Shown in pieces: positions 28,806 through 40,682 of a stretch of 64,000 nucleotides of DNA (position 1 is its first letter; each line of letters starts with the position of its first letter). The notes below the pieces were generated by a model. The model saw nothing but the letters and a program-made list of their open reading frames with translations, did not search any database and had not been told where the DNA came from. The stretch comes from Schistocerca nitens. Its lineage: Eukaryota > Arthropoda > Insecta > Orthoptera > Acrididae. The stretch is taken from assembly GCF_023898315.1 (NCBI RefSeq), contig NC_064614.1:114359501-114423500 (forward strand). Reading direction: 5' to 3'. Both the position numbers and the translations under genes were made by a program.

Positions 28806-30384
28806 ATTACATCTACATCTACGTGATTACTCTGCTATTCATAATTAAATGCCTGGCAGAGGGTTCAATGAACCGCCTTCAAGCTGCCTCTCTATCGTTC
28901 CACTCTCGAACGGCGTGCGGGAAAAACGAGCACTTAAATTTTTCTGTGCGAGCCCTAATTTCTCTTATTTTATCGTGATGATCATTTCTCCCAATGTAGG
29001 TGGGTGCCAACAAAATTTTTTCGCATTCGGAGGAGAAAACGTCTGATTGAAATTTCATGAGAAGATCCCGTCGTAACGAAAAACGCCTTTGTTTTAATGA
29101 TTGCCACTCCAATTCACGTATCGTGTCTATGACTCTATCTCCCCCATTTCGCGATAATACAAAACGAGCTGCCCTTCTTTGTACTTTTTCGATGTCATCC
29201 GTCAGTCCCACCTGATGCGGACCCCACACCGCACAGCAATACTCCAGAATAGGGCGGACAAGCGTGGTGTAAGCAGTCTCTTTGGTAGACGTGTTGCACT
29301 TCTAAGTGTTCTGCCAGCGAATCGCAGTCTTTGGTTTGCTGTACCCACAACATTATCTATGTGATCGTTCCAAATTATGGTATTTGTAATTGAAATCCCC
29401 AAGAATTTAGTTGAATTTACAGCTTTCAGACTTGTGTGGCTGATCGCGTAATCGAAATTTAGCGGATTTCTTTTAATACACATGTGAATAACTTCACACT
29501 TTTCACACCATACAGATATCTTATCTAAATCATTTTGCAATTCGTTTTGGTCATCTGATGACTTTACAAGATGGTAAATGACAGCATCATCTGCAAAAAA
29601 TCTAAGACGGCTACTGAGATTGCCTCCTATGTAGTTCACATAGATCAGGAACAATAGAGGGCCTATAACACTTCTCTGGGGAACGCCGGATATTATTTCT
29701 GTTTCACTCGATGACTTTCCGTCTATTACTACGAACTGTGACCTTTCTGATAGGATATCACGATTCTAGTCGCACAACTGAAGCGATACCCCATAGACAC
29801 GCAGTTTGGTTAGAAGACGCTTGTGAGGAACGGCGTCGAAGGCCTTCTGTAAATCTAAAAAAAATATGGAATCAATCTCCTGGCGATAGCACTCATTACT
29901 TCGTGACTATAAAGAGCTAGTTGTGTTTCGCAAGAACGATATTTTCTGAATCTGTGCTGACTACGTGTCCATAAATCGTCTTCTTCGAGGTACTTCATAA
30001 TGTTCGCATACAGTATATGCTCCAAAACCATACTGCAAATAGACGTTAGTGATGTGGGCCTGTAATTCAACGGATTACTCCTACTTCCCTTTTTGGGTGT
30101 TGGTGTGACTTGAGGAATTTTCCAGTCTTTAGGTACGGATCTTTCTGTGAGCGAGCGGTTGTATATAATTGCTAAATATGGAGCTATTGTATCAATATAC
30201 CCTGAGAGGAACCTGACTGGTATACAATCTGGGACGGAACGCTGGCTTTTATTAAGTGATTCAAGCTGCTTTGCGACACCGAGGATATCTACTTCTATTT
30301 TTCTCATCTTGGCAGTTGTTCTTGATTGGAATTCAGGAATATTTACTTCGTCTTCTTTGGTGAAGGAGTTTCGGAAAATCGTAG
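28806..30384 (-). mobile_element. CR1-like non-LTR retrotransposon, 5'-truncated
   Basis: The 3' end carries the (GATGTA)-type tail (plus-strand tacatctacatctacgtgat). Minus-strand RT in pieces: 'KQLESLNKSQRSVPDCIPVR', 'SVPKDWKIPQVTPTPKKGS', 'NYRPTSLTSICSMVLEHIL', 'RFRKYRSCETQLALYSHE' (30307-29960); 'MFLIYVNYIGGNLSSRLRFF' then 'ADDAVIYHLVK' (29654-29560, the FADD catalytic box); C-terminal 'GLTDDIEKVQRRAARFVLSR', 'SLKQRRFSLRRDLLMKFQSD', 'IREIRARTEKFKCSFFPHA' (29229-28890). Frameshifts separate the parts. Closely related to the copy at 52025-54214. Confidence 0.9.
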
Positions 30385-30719
30385 GTCTATGGAACGTACA
30401 GTATATAAACGACGGGGAGTCAAATGAAAATCGTAATTAACTTAGTAATTTCGATTAGCGAAAGAGCACACAGTTCGAGGTTGTAATCTACTGGCGATTT
30501 CATCCTACATTAAATTTTCCTTATACTTGTAATCTTTATTGTTCAAGCAACTTTTCTTCTGTGAAAATTGATTACACTATGCACGTTTAACTGATGCTTG
30601 GAGACGGAGTCATATGATTCGAAATCGATAATATTATGGGTTAACGAGAACAATAAAGAATACAGCTGACAGGGAAATTTAGGTATACAGTGAAGAAACC
30701 GTTGTTTTGTAATATTATT
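30385..30719. other. Unassigned sequence
   Basis: Nothing recognised. Confidence 0.5.
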
Positions 30720-31060
30720 TATTATACACACACTGCATGAAGCTGTAATCTCCTCCATCCTCAATGCATGTCAACCAGAGATTAGAAACTGCATGAACCC
30801 CCGTAGGATACACTTTGTTTGGGAATCTGCACAGCAACTCGCGTACTACCTGGCCTACCTTCCTATCTAAACGGATCTTTTTACCACCCATTGCCACCCA
30901 AATACATGGAAATCGCCCAGGTAATGTTTTGGTGAGTACGGTGAGTGTGGAAGACACCCACAATGTAGGACTACGTTTGTTGTAACTGTCACACAAACGG
31001 TATGAGGCGCGCGTTCTCCGCCACCAATGAAGCATCCGCTCCACAGTTCAGCTTTACTGT
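30720..31060 (-). pseudogene. Mariner transposase C-terminal remnant
   Basis: Minus-strand frame ends 'GKKIRLDRKVGQVVRELLCR', 'VYPTGVHAVSNLWLTCIEDG', 'GDYSF'. This matches the mariner C-terminus pattern (GK.F..D..V...V..WL...P...Y..GI..L..RW.KCI...GDY). In the next frame the third-aspartate segment reads 'PGDFHVFG', so there is a frameshift between them near 30900. The rest of the element is not recognisable. Confidence 0.55.
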
Positions 31061-32151
31061 GACATCTTGATTCCAGCCAACCCTATCAGAACGCCTTTTT
31101 TCATTGCAGGAAGCTTACCTGTTGGTTCCCTCAGCTATTCACGAATTATAGAGACCGTAAAACAGAAAGCTTTCTAAGAGTCTTAAATACAGTATTTCGC
31201 TTTCCTTTATACTATTCAGTTTTAAGAATTTAGCAGTTTTACAGCATTGAAACTCATTCAGATTTCAAAGCTTTCGCCAGTCGGCTCGTTCCGTATTCTC
31301 CAAAGTGCTCACGTGAGAGCGCTTATGAAATCCTTTCAAGGCCGTCCAAGACACAGACCGCTTCTGAAACCAGAGTACGCTTTCTAGCAGTCAACGAACG
31401 TTACCCGCTGACTCGCTACAGACGGAATTTCCGAAACCGACTATTTCTGCCAACATCCGCTGTACCTTGTAACTTCTTTACATGGCATTCCCTAATTCTG
31501 TCAGGTTTGTGAGATTCAGTCGTTAAAGTCACACGCGGTGATAATTTACTAACCTCCTGTAGGCATCTATTTTAACTAAACGAAGAATGCTACACTGACA
31601 TTGCTTCGTTGCCTTACAATATTTACAGCTTACTAAAAATACATAAAAATTCTGTTAAAATTGATTGTGGTCTATTTACCTAATACAACAACCCTGATTT
31701 GGGTTTTCCTTTGCCTTGCACATTACGTTAAGTGTGTAGCACGGTGTTCTTAAGAACAACTCATAACCGACAGTTTGTCGAACTCGTAAGTGCTGGCTTT
31801 CAATGTCGAAGTCCACATCCGAAAATTATTTTGGTTGTGTGTAGGGGCACGATCTAAACACATCTACTAATATTTCGGCTACTGTTGAAGGCATACGTTT
31901 TAGTGCGTCTCGTCAGAGTGGAAAAGAACATGTCCATTGCTTCCCCGTACCCACTTCATTATCAACATAGATTATCGTCTGTTGTACTGGTGAAAATCAG
32001 TAGACAAAACTACAGATAACGACGATATTGTTTTCTCATATTTTAAATCACTGTGAGCACCTTAATGTAGAATATGACAGCGCACCGCAGAATCTGTTTA
32101 CGTAAGCTGAGAAACGCATTAGCCCCCTCAGACCCTTTGGCTACAATTGCG
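31061..32151. other. Unassigned sequence
   Basis: No coding or repeat signature recognised in 1.1 kb. Confidence 0.5.
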
Positions 32152-32163
32152 TACATTAACTTT

Positions 32164-32340
32164 CAAAAAAATGGCTCTGAACACTATGGGACTTAACATT
32201 TGAGGTCATCGGTCCCCTAGAACTACTAACCTAAGGACATCACACACATCCATGCCCGAGGCAGGATTCGAACCTGCGACCGTAGCAGTCGCCCCGTTCC
32301 AGACTGAAGCGCCTAGAACCGCTCGGCCACCGTGGCCGGC
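32164..32340 (-). mobile_element. SINE, family I, 12-bp TSD
   Basis: Direct repeats 'tacattaacttt' at 32152-32163 and 32341-32352. The body has a small internal deletion (aacttagaactacttaaac-type segment shortened to 'agaactactaacctaaggac'). Head complete through plus-strand 'cggccaccgtggccggc'. Confidence 0.93.
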
Positions 32341-32352
32341 TACATTAACTTT

Positions 32353-34451
32353 TCTGTGTCTTAGCTGCTAGAGAATTTATTTTTCCCAATGGAAACCTGA
32401 GGTACATTTTTGTGAATGTTCAATTTGTTCATCATGCAGTCTGACATTCTGCGTGGTGTCTGTTTGTTCTAATTCGTGTCTCCCTACCACTTTCGCGCAA
32501 CGACGCTCTGAGCGTGCTGTTTAGGGAATTGACTAGTTTGAACCTGGAACCTGTTGCTGGTAAGGAGACGCCAGAACACACATGACATGTAGAATTCAGA
32601 AGAGTTCAGTGAGACTAGCTATGATATAATCAAATACTTAATGATTTCAGCGTCAGCTCCACTGCACTCCCTGTAAAAGAATCTTAATACTAACTAAACT
32701 TAGTGGAAGGGGTTCAAGGCTTTCCTATTTTTAGTTAGCTGGTAAAATAACGTCGAAAAAGCAGTTACGTTTACCATTGGAATTTGTATTCTACTCACAA
32801 AACATTGTTTATAAATTGCACTATTGATAAAAGGAAATATTTTAATACAGGATGATAAAAACCAACTGCGTTCAACAAAAATGTGAACGAATATTCCCTG
32901 AATGGGTTTCCAAGTCCTACAATGGATCGGAGGCTGACCTATGCCATATCACATCTATAATCTAGGTTTAAATTAAGTTTCTTAAAAGAGAAAAGTATCA
33001 AAATGGTCTACAGTGACCCTCAATTATCTTTACTTACTTATTTAACTTGTCGTAAATTACAGTGGCTGATGTGGCTTCTCAATAATTATATAACAGAAAA
33101 ATCATCGCGTTTCAGATTTTAACTTCTAGTAGCAAATGTGAATACCATGAGCTTTAATTGACGATCGACACTAGTATTACGTAAAAAGGGGATGTAACAG
33201 ATGAGACTTCTGCAGTTCTGAGTGAAGCCTTATGCGCTCTTATGTGGCATCGCGTGCGTTCATTACCTTGTCGGTGGTTAGTCAGCATCAGGGGGTGGCG
33301 GGCGGCGCATCTCCACACACCTCGCCGTCTCGGAAGCAGCTCTCTAACTTCTCTTTACTATAATTTACTGAAGTGGGTTTAAGAAAAAGATATCTAGCTG
33401 TGTTTTCAACTGACCAATCAGGGTCTCAATGTTAACCTTAAGCTCCGCCTACAAAAATTCTGTCTATCCAATGAGAAACGTTATACTTTTCATGGTGGGG
33501 CAATGTTTTTCATCTTTGCAACGTAACAGAGACGCGAAAAAGTCTCACGCTAAAACTTGCAGCTGGTGTGGTCCTTTTAGTGTTATCGTAAAGATCTATA
33601 CTGTTCTTCTGGAGGGCTCTATCTTTTAACATGGGCTGGGGGGTGGTCTTGGCGGTCGGTGGGCGATGTGGGTTTCCCTTATCGTAGGGTCTTCTAGCTT
33701 ACACGACTCTGCTCTCGGCTTCTGTTCTCGTTTCTCCCCTCGGAACTGCGTCTGTTTCACGGTGGGAAGGTATGACATGCATTTAGGCGTTCTTATGTTA
33801 GTCTGTGGTATTCCATTTGCTCACTCGTTGATCGTATTACTTTGGTTAATTTAATGTCAGGATTTATTCGCAGCTATGTGACATTCTGCCGGATTTGCTA
33901 TCATTTCAGGGTTTTCATGGAAGGTGTTGGTTTTAGGCAACGATATGAAAATATCAGCAAGTTATTGTAGCAGTGCGCAGCAGCTCGTGGCAGTGTGCAG
34001 CAGCTCATGACAACCACAATACACGCATATGGTTGGTTCGCTACATTTCGTTGAATAACTGAATATAGTTATTGTTATTTTGCATGTTAATTATTGAATG
34101 ATGAGTTTACTATTTATTACAATAGACAATATTTCGCATTTAGTTATTTTAACCCATAAAATCAAGCCACGGGTAGAATGTATGCTTAAAAACGAACACT
34201 TATTTTTGTATAAATCTTGCATCTAAAATCATTAAAAAAATCATCTAAGAACATTACCACATAAATAAAAATTTTCCTTCCTCCAGAAAAATTCAGGCCT
34301 TAAAGGGTTAAAGTTCTCAATAACTTCTTAGAACATGTGTTGTGAAGGGAAACTGGCAATGAATCACAAGTAACGATCTGCTAACGTATCAACTGAACCA
34401 TTCTTGTTCCTGAAAGTTTCAAATAACTGTATCTCGGAAATCTTCCTCTAT
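32353..34451. other. Unassigned sequence, 2.1 kb
   Basis: No transposase, RT or tRNA box recognised. A small tandem repeat of about 20 bases (gcagtgcgcagcagctcgtg and gcagtgtgcagcagctcatg) lies near 33972-34011. Confidence 0.45.
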
Positions 34452-34585
34452 CAGGACTGGGTGTTGTGTTGTCCTAATCATCATTATTTCATCCCCATCG
34501 ACGCGCAAGTCGCCGAAGTGGCGTCAAATCGAAAGACTAGCACCCGGAGAACGGTCTACCCGACGGGAAGCCCTAGTCACATGAC
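34452..34585 (+). mobile_element. SINE, family IV (fragment)
   Basis: Plus-strand 'ggactgggtgttgtgttgtc', 'ctaatcatcattatttcatc', 'gacgcgcaagtcgccgaagt' and 'gcaccgg'-like ending match the complement of 27188-27330. The tRNA-like head is absent. Confidence 0.7.
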
Positions 34586-35347
34586 ATTTACATTTTAGCG
34601 CTTCAGTCAGCTAAAAAATGTTAAAAATGCCTCTAGGTTAACCCATTGACTTACTAATATTTTTCCCCGTATTCGACCCTATAGCATATTTTAACATACA
34701 CGCTGTTTTCAAATAATTTTTTTGATATGAAATCTTTATATATCCATCCTTACTGTTGATTGAAGCGATGAGAAGATAACATTGTTTTAGAAGATTTTGT
34801 TTGTGAGGTATACTCGAAAAATCACAGGTGTGTGCAACGTCACTAGACATTTCTCTTGCTTGCTTTGCACACAACACAATTCGTGGAGAAAATATTGTGG
34901 GTAGGACTAGTGGTCGGGAGGGGGGAAGGCGGGGGGAGGTGGAATAAACCCAACAAAACCTGAAAACTCGCAAAATTTCGAAATAAATCGAGTGTGTTGT
35001 ACACCAATAAATAGAGCGATTTCTCAGCTTTCCAATGCTATATGACATGCTACGCCATCTGTTAACATAGAAGAAGAAACACTAAGAAGAAGCTATTGCT
35101 ACTCGGCCCGTCCCACAGATGGTAATGTAATAACGGACTTGAAATCTGCGACAGACTGTGAGCCGGCTGTATAAGCCAATGGATTTATTAAAAGACTGTG
35201 ACAGACAAGATCAGAAGCTGGAACTACGTAGGCACTGAAGTGGCTGCCAAATGTGCCTCATCACTTTCTCACCAAGAGAGTATGGTATGGGAAACTGATA
35301 GGAAAAATTAGAAGATATTATCTTAAAAGTATCTCAACCCTTACCTC
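34586..35347. other. Unassigned sequence with a G-rich tract
   Basis: Contains a purine/G-rich run (ggtcgggaggggggaaggcg then gggggaggtgg, 34911-34942) with four G-runs that could form a quadruplex on the plus strand. No coding signature. Confidence 0.45.
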
Positions 35348-35731
35348 TCACGGCGAGATTAGACAGCGAGCGTCACTCTTGCCATTAGGAATGGTTTCTG
35401 TGCCGCAACACCACAAAGGCATCTGATTCCGTACGGACAATTCGTGAAGTTTCTCTCCAGTTCCGATGTTGATTTTGAAACATTTCCTCGCCACGGCGCT
35501 TAACGAAAGAGAGAAACACCTGGAACGCTGCGGAAAATTAGCGAATCGGCATTGACTTTCTACCGAGTAGCCCTCAGTATCGTGTTGTGCCAAGGGAAAT
35601 ACCGATCGAGACTCAGCGTTGCAAGCGCCACACGTACAGCCACCTCCACAACTACACGCGAACACCGTACGTTGGGTGCCAGCACTTACATGATACACCC
35701 CAAACTCCGCCACCAAATAGACGTTAAGCAC
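35348..35731 (-). CDS. Uncharacterised 127-codon open frame, Cys-rich centre
   Basis: I do not recognise it. One of the longer uninterrupted frames outside identified transposons, in DNA that is less AT-rich than its surroundings. It contains 'FACSCGGGCTCGACN' (residues about 25-39) and no predicted signal peptide or membrane segment. No splice-site or promoter evidence, and the first codon is not a strong start. It may be a fragment of an unrecognised repeat or chance; I rate a real gene as unlikely. Confidence 0.12.
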   Translation of the reverse strand: MLNVYLVAEFGVYHVSAGTQRTVFACSCGGGCTCGACNAESRSVFPLAQHDTEGYSVESQCRFANFPQRSRCFSLSLSAVARKCFKINIGTGEKLHELSVRNQMPLWCCGTETIPNGKSDARCLISP

Positions 35732-37429
35732 ATCATTTCATGTGCGATATCAAACATGTGATTGATTCTGTTTTACTTAGGTGAAGAAATCGAGGTATAC
35801 GATCCGAGGAGAACGTAGAACAGAGCAAAAGTTGCGAAATAACAATATAATCGAAACGCACTTGACGAACTAAGTCATTAAAATTATAATTAATCGGTGA
35901 CAAGCGCGCCGAAGTTTATGTATGTAATCTGAATTCCTCCGTCCAGTACCTGTAATGTTAAAAAGCAGAATTACGAATTAAATTAGTTCATGATAATTGT
36001 TTATCCCCGTCAAACCTCAAGAAACTTTAAATTTCTATCCGTGGATGGTCACGTTGTCATGTCATCGTTCGTGCGTAATGCCTCACCTACGCTACGTAAT
36101 GCCTCACCTACGCTAGAACTATTGTAATGACACTCATCAGATAAGAAAACTGGCTGCAGTTCAGAAACTGTGCTACTGCGAAGTGTAATGTTTGAATAAC
36201 GAAATACGAATATAAAGGATAATGAATTACGGAAGGTCCACATTCTTTTGTTTTATTTAATCCGCCAAACATATTTCTCCACAGCTGACGCATCTCCAGG
36301 GATTTATCTTTGATCGTTTCTGAAATGTGTACATACATATTTTATGTAGGTTAGGAGTATATTGACATCATATTTTGTTGTTGTTTAATTTGAATATGTA
36401 CTTTACCTTTTTTTTGCATTATGTGTGCTCCGTGCTTGTCGACAGAAATCAGCCACAATTCTATATTTAATACGACATGCCATCTCCAACACAGGGATGC
36501 TAGAGAAACGCCTGAACTGAATTTTTGTTTAGAATATAATCTCTAAGCTATGTGTTCCGGTAAAACAGCGGCGTGTGCTCATTCCCTTAACGCTTGGAAT
36601 TCCTGTGGTTGACCTCTCCTGACGTTTACTTGGTTATTATTTGCCTGCTAGAGATGTTGTTATCATGTTTATAATTGAAGTTACATGTGTGTGTGGATAA
36701 AATTTCGTGGGGCTATGACATGGAAAACTGTTTGGAGTGGTCTGTCATTTACAGAGTGCGTTGCGGGTTTTTAACGTCTTCCACATATACTTTATCGGGT
36801 TCATTGGCGAATTCCGGGTATGCTGGGTATTATCATGTTTCTGTATCTTACACAAACATTTCACTGCACATTTATCTTTCAGATAAGTTGTGGACAGTCG
36901 TTTATTTTATTGCTTTAGATTGACAACCACGACGTATGTTCAGATATTCTTCTAAAAGGTCATAGGGCGTGATCATAAAAGATGTTCCATAATTCTACCG
37001 TAAACTGACGTCAGCAATAAAGGCCTATAGTTGTGTATGTCTGAGCGACTATCGCTGTTGAAATTGGGAATGATTTTGCTTTTTTTCTAATGCTTGATAT
37101 CCTCCTTGTTCCGAGGATTTATGTTAAACTGTTGCTAGAAAGGGAGAAAGATTTTTCGCTGTGTACAATGTTAGAGATATCTCATGAGGTAGATACTTAT
37201 CCAGCATAGAGAGATTTCCGTCAATTTGCTATTCCTCAGTCACATATCTCAATATCTTCCATTCGACGTCACCTGCTCTAATCTGACCTGATAATAATTT
37301 TTTTGCGCCGCGTGTAAATTTATTATATGCATAAAGAATGAATGTTAATTCTCTAGTGGCATGAGTCATCCAGGTTTGGTTTATTTCTTGAAATAGTGAA
37401 ATATTCGTAAGCGAATCAACTTCATAAAA
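35732..37429. other. Unassigned sequence with a 21-bp tandem duplication
   Basis: A perfect head-to-tail duplication of 'cgtaatgcctcacctacgct' (+a) lies near 36073-36114. Otherwise nothing recognised. Confidence 0.45.
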
Positions 37430-38095
37430 AGGGCAAGAGAATTCAGATAATTACTGGCCAGTTTCTCTGCCAGCAATGTTTTCAAATTTTTTAATCAGAA
37501 AGGTGTTTGTAGGAGAATAGTGGAACATCCCAGTACATATAACCAAACGGTCAGACTTGCAGTTCGGTTTCAGAAAAGGGATAGTCACAGAAAATGCAGT
37601 TTATTGTTTTGTACCTGACGCACTACCAGGCCTAAAAGATAGGTTGAGGACAGCAGACAGTTTCTATGATTTAACCAAAGGTTTTAATTATGTGGATCAT
37701 GCCATACTTTTACTTACATTCGAACAGTCTGGGTTTAGGGAAAAAGCTCAACATGTGTTCATTCCGTTTCTGGACAGCAGGAAGCAGAAGGTTGACCTCC
37801 AGAGTCAACAAACAGGGAGGGGGTTTGAATCTGACTTGCGTGAAGTATAGTGGGGATTAATACAGGGTTCTCTTTTGGATTCACTGCTTTTTTTGTTGTA
37901 TATCAATGACCTTCCATTAAACATGACAAATGAGTTGGAAATATTTCTCTTTGCAGACGGCACAAATGTTGTGAAAAACATGGCACTAAATATATATGAT
38001 GTGGATTATAGGGTAGTCAGTAACAGCAGCACGTGGATTTCAGAGAAAAGATTAACGTGTAATGGCAACAAACGCAATGCGTACAGCCACTGACA
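37430..38095 (+). mobile_element. Jockey-like LINE reverse transcriptase fragment
   Basis: Pieces of RT on the plus strand: 'NYWPVSLPAMFSNFL' (NYRPISL-type motif, 37450), 'LQFGFRKGIVTENAVYCFV' (37557), 'DSFYDLTKGFNYVDHAILL' (F.DL.KAFD.VDH; the first catalytic D is Asn in 'GFNYVDH'), then after a stop 'GSLLDSLLFLLYINDLPL' and 'EIFLFADGTNVVK' (FADD has become FADG). It is a different lineage from the CR1-like copies. Both catalytic sites are mutated. No 5' or 3' ends were recognised. Confidence 0.75.
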
Positions 38096-40488
38096 CGGAG
38101 CTTTTATAAAAGGGAAATTTAACTGTTCGAAGCTGGTCAAGCACTGAATTGGTCCATTTAAAATTATAAGGACTGAGGGTAGATAGAATAATTTCTTGTA
38201 TGACAACTTAATGGTGCTATCTTCACTTTTCTCTGTAATGCGCTATTTATTCGTATACTGATTTACAAATTTTTCATGTTGCATTAATTATTTCGATTAT
38301 AAAAGTTCTAATCTTCGTATTGACTCGTTGTACGAGCAAGGTAATTGTGGCTCGCATGGTCCCATGGAACTTGATACATAAATAAAATCAAATGAACTGT
38401 CCCATATTCTTAGAGATGGATCAAAACTAGAAAAAACGTCCATAATCGTGTATTGATAAAAATACCTTTTGAGATATTGACCATTACACCTGTGTTGAGA
38501 AACAATACTTAGTGGTGTGGGTTGTCTTTTGGTTGATGTTCATTGCTCTTTCCTTACTGTATTGAGTGCAGTCGTGATGTCAGCATTGCAGCTACCACAT
38601 CAGCCGCATCACACGTCCCATGTTAAAGTCGTGCTGCTGTCAGCAAGATTAGTGATAACAGTCAGGGTGAATAACGTCTTTATTGCATGCTGTAAATCGC
38701 AGATATATTTATTAGTCTACATTTGAGTCAATGGCGATAAAATCGCCAGTCCTGCATTCTGTGGAACAAAAGCTATACACAACGCTTCATTGCACTGGAA
38801 AAAAATATTTTGAAGTTTAAGGAAAAGACAACCCTGTAGACATTATGCAGCTCGCATACCGAGTATGGAAGAGCGAATGTCGTGCGCAGACGACGATCCT
38901 GAAACAAGAGAGCGGAGAATCGCAGCTCCTAATGGCATTAACATTTTACGTGGCTAATTATGTTCGAGTTACTACTTTATGCAAGTCATTTTCATGTTTG
39001 TAAGCTCTCGTGCTCGACTAGTCCTGCTTATCGTGGTTTATGATACAAATTCTGGAAGTCCACAGTTGACTTTTTGCACATTATACATGCATGCGGTGTG
39101 ATTCGCACAGAATGGAATAATGAATTAAACGAATTGAAACAGCTACATCCACACCCTTGAGCGGTAACAGAAGCAAGACAATTTTGCATCAGTGTGTTAA
39201 CAAAGGCTCACATCCGAACGCCTAACTGCCACATTTGTGGGTGCTATTTATTAACAATTCTTGCGTTACAAATTACCCACGCTAAGAGAAAATCGCTGCC
39301 CTTGTGGAGAGACAACGGTTATGCTTCACGCAAGATAACCAAGGACACAGTTTTCTCTACCGTCTACGACTGTGTCTGACTCAGACGATTAATGTGCACT
39401 AGACTGGTCGAAGAGATCCCGCAGAAAGGCCGCCAAGTTAACTTGGCCTTGACAGTCTGGCATTTCAGCTATGACGACACTTAAAAGCATTGGCGTAAGC
39501 CACAAAATCGACATGCTGCAGAAACGTGCTTTAGATGCGTCCGATTTTGTAATTGTCTGAGGAGATGGGCTGAAGGACGTCTAAAAATTAATGACAACAT
39601 GAACATGCTCAGTATTTCCTGTCCTGTATTAAAGGCTACGACAATTTCTGCCATCGAAGCCGTTTTTCAGTGACTATCTGAACGATGTTGACAAAAAAGA
39701 GCAGTGGAATAAGTCGTATGACAAAGAAAATAGCAACAAACATCGACTAAGAACAAACATATAGAATAAATTACGTTGTATAACAACTCGTCCACAAACA
39801 TCATCAACACAGCACAGTAAAATAAGTAATGTTGTACAGAAATTCCTTTTCCCTAATGACGAACACACAGACAGAGTGGTGAGACATGCGAAACGACGGC
39901 ACGTAAGTAAAGGAGTGGCGGGTTACAGGGAAGGCCTGTAAGGAGCAGCGAAGGTGGGCGGGGAGGGAAGCAAGAAAAAATGATGAACGAAGTGTAGTGC
40001 CTCAAAAGTAAAATGAAATACAGGATTTCATGCCATATAAAAGTTTAATTCAGGTACGTAAGGGAAAGACGCGTAAAAACTCGTAATGCAAAAAGAGTGA
40101 AGCCAGAAGATGACGTTTAGAGCACCTAAGATGAAAGAAGAGTCGAGTTTGAAAAGTCAACGATGGCAATGACGTGGAAACAGCAGACAAATTTAAGATG
40201 TGTACAGCAGGTGATGCCGGAGGTACTGAGCGCAGCCTGTCGTTTACAGTAAGTGGGGTACTCATACCGACTAATGATAAATGACAGTGCTAGATTCGTT
40301 TACATTTCAGCACATCGAGCACATTCTGAAAAGCACCAAGAAGAAAAGGTGTTTTTTACGTTTTTCTATTCGGTGAGGTTTTTTCCCTGTGATACAGATA
40401 ATTATAAATTTATATCTCCCACATAACGTGTATACGAGTCCCCATCACCATTTTGCCCAAAATCGTGACGCTACAGTCAATATTAGTG
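38096..40488. other. Unassigned sequence, 2.4 kb
   Basis: Nothing recognised. The short frames present have no familiar motifs. Confidence 0.45.
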
Positions 40489-40500
40489 ATACTGTGTCCT

Positions 40501-40670
40501 CAGTCTGGAACCGCGCGACCGCGACGGTCGCAGGTTCGAATCCTGCCTCGGGCATGGATATGTGTGATGTCCTTAGGTTGGTTAGGTTTAAGTAGTTCTA
40601 AGTTCTAGGGGACTGATGACCTCCGCTGTTAAGTCCCATAGTGCTCAGAGCCATTTGAACCATCTGAACC
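40501..40670 (+). mobile_element. SINE, family I, 5'-truncated, 12-bp TSD
   Basis: Perfect direct repeats 'atactgtgtcct' at 40489-40500 and 40671-40682. The SINE begins inside the tRNA-like head (cagtctggaaccgcgcgacc), keeps box B 'ggttcgaatcctg' and the complete tail. Confidence 0.95.
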
Positions 40671-40682
40671 ATACTGTGTCCT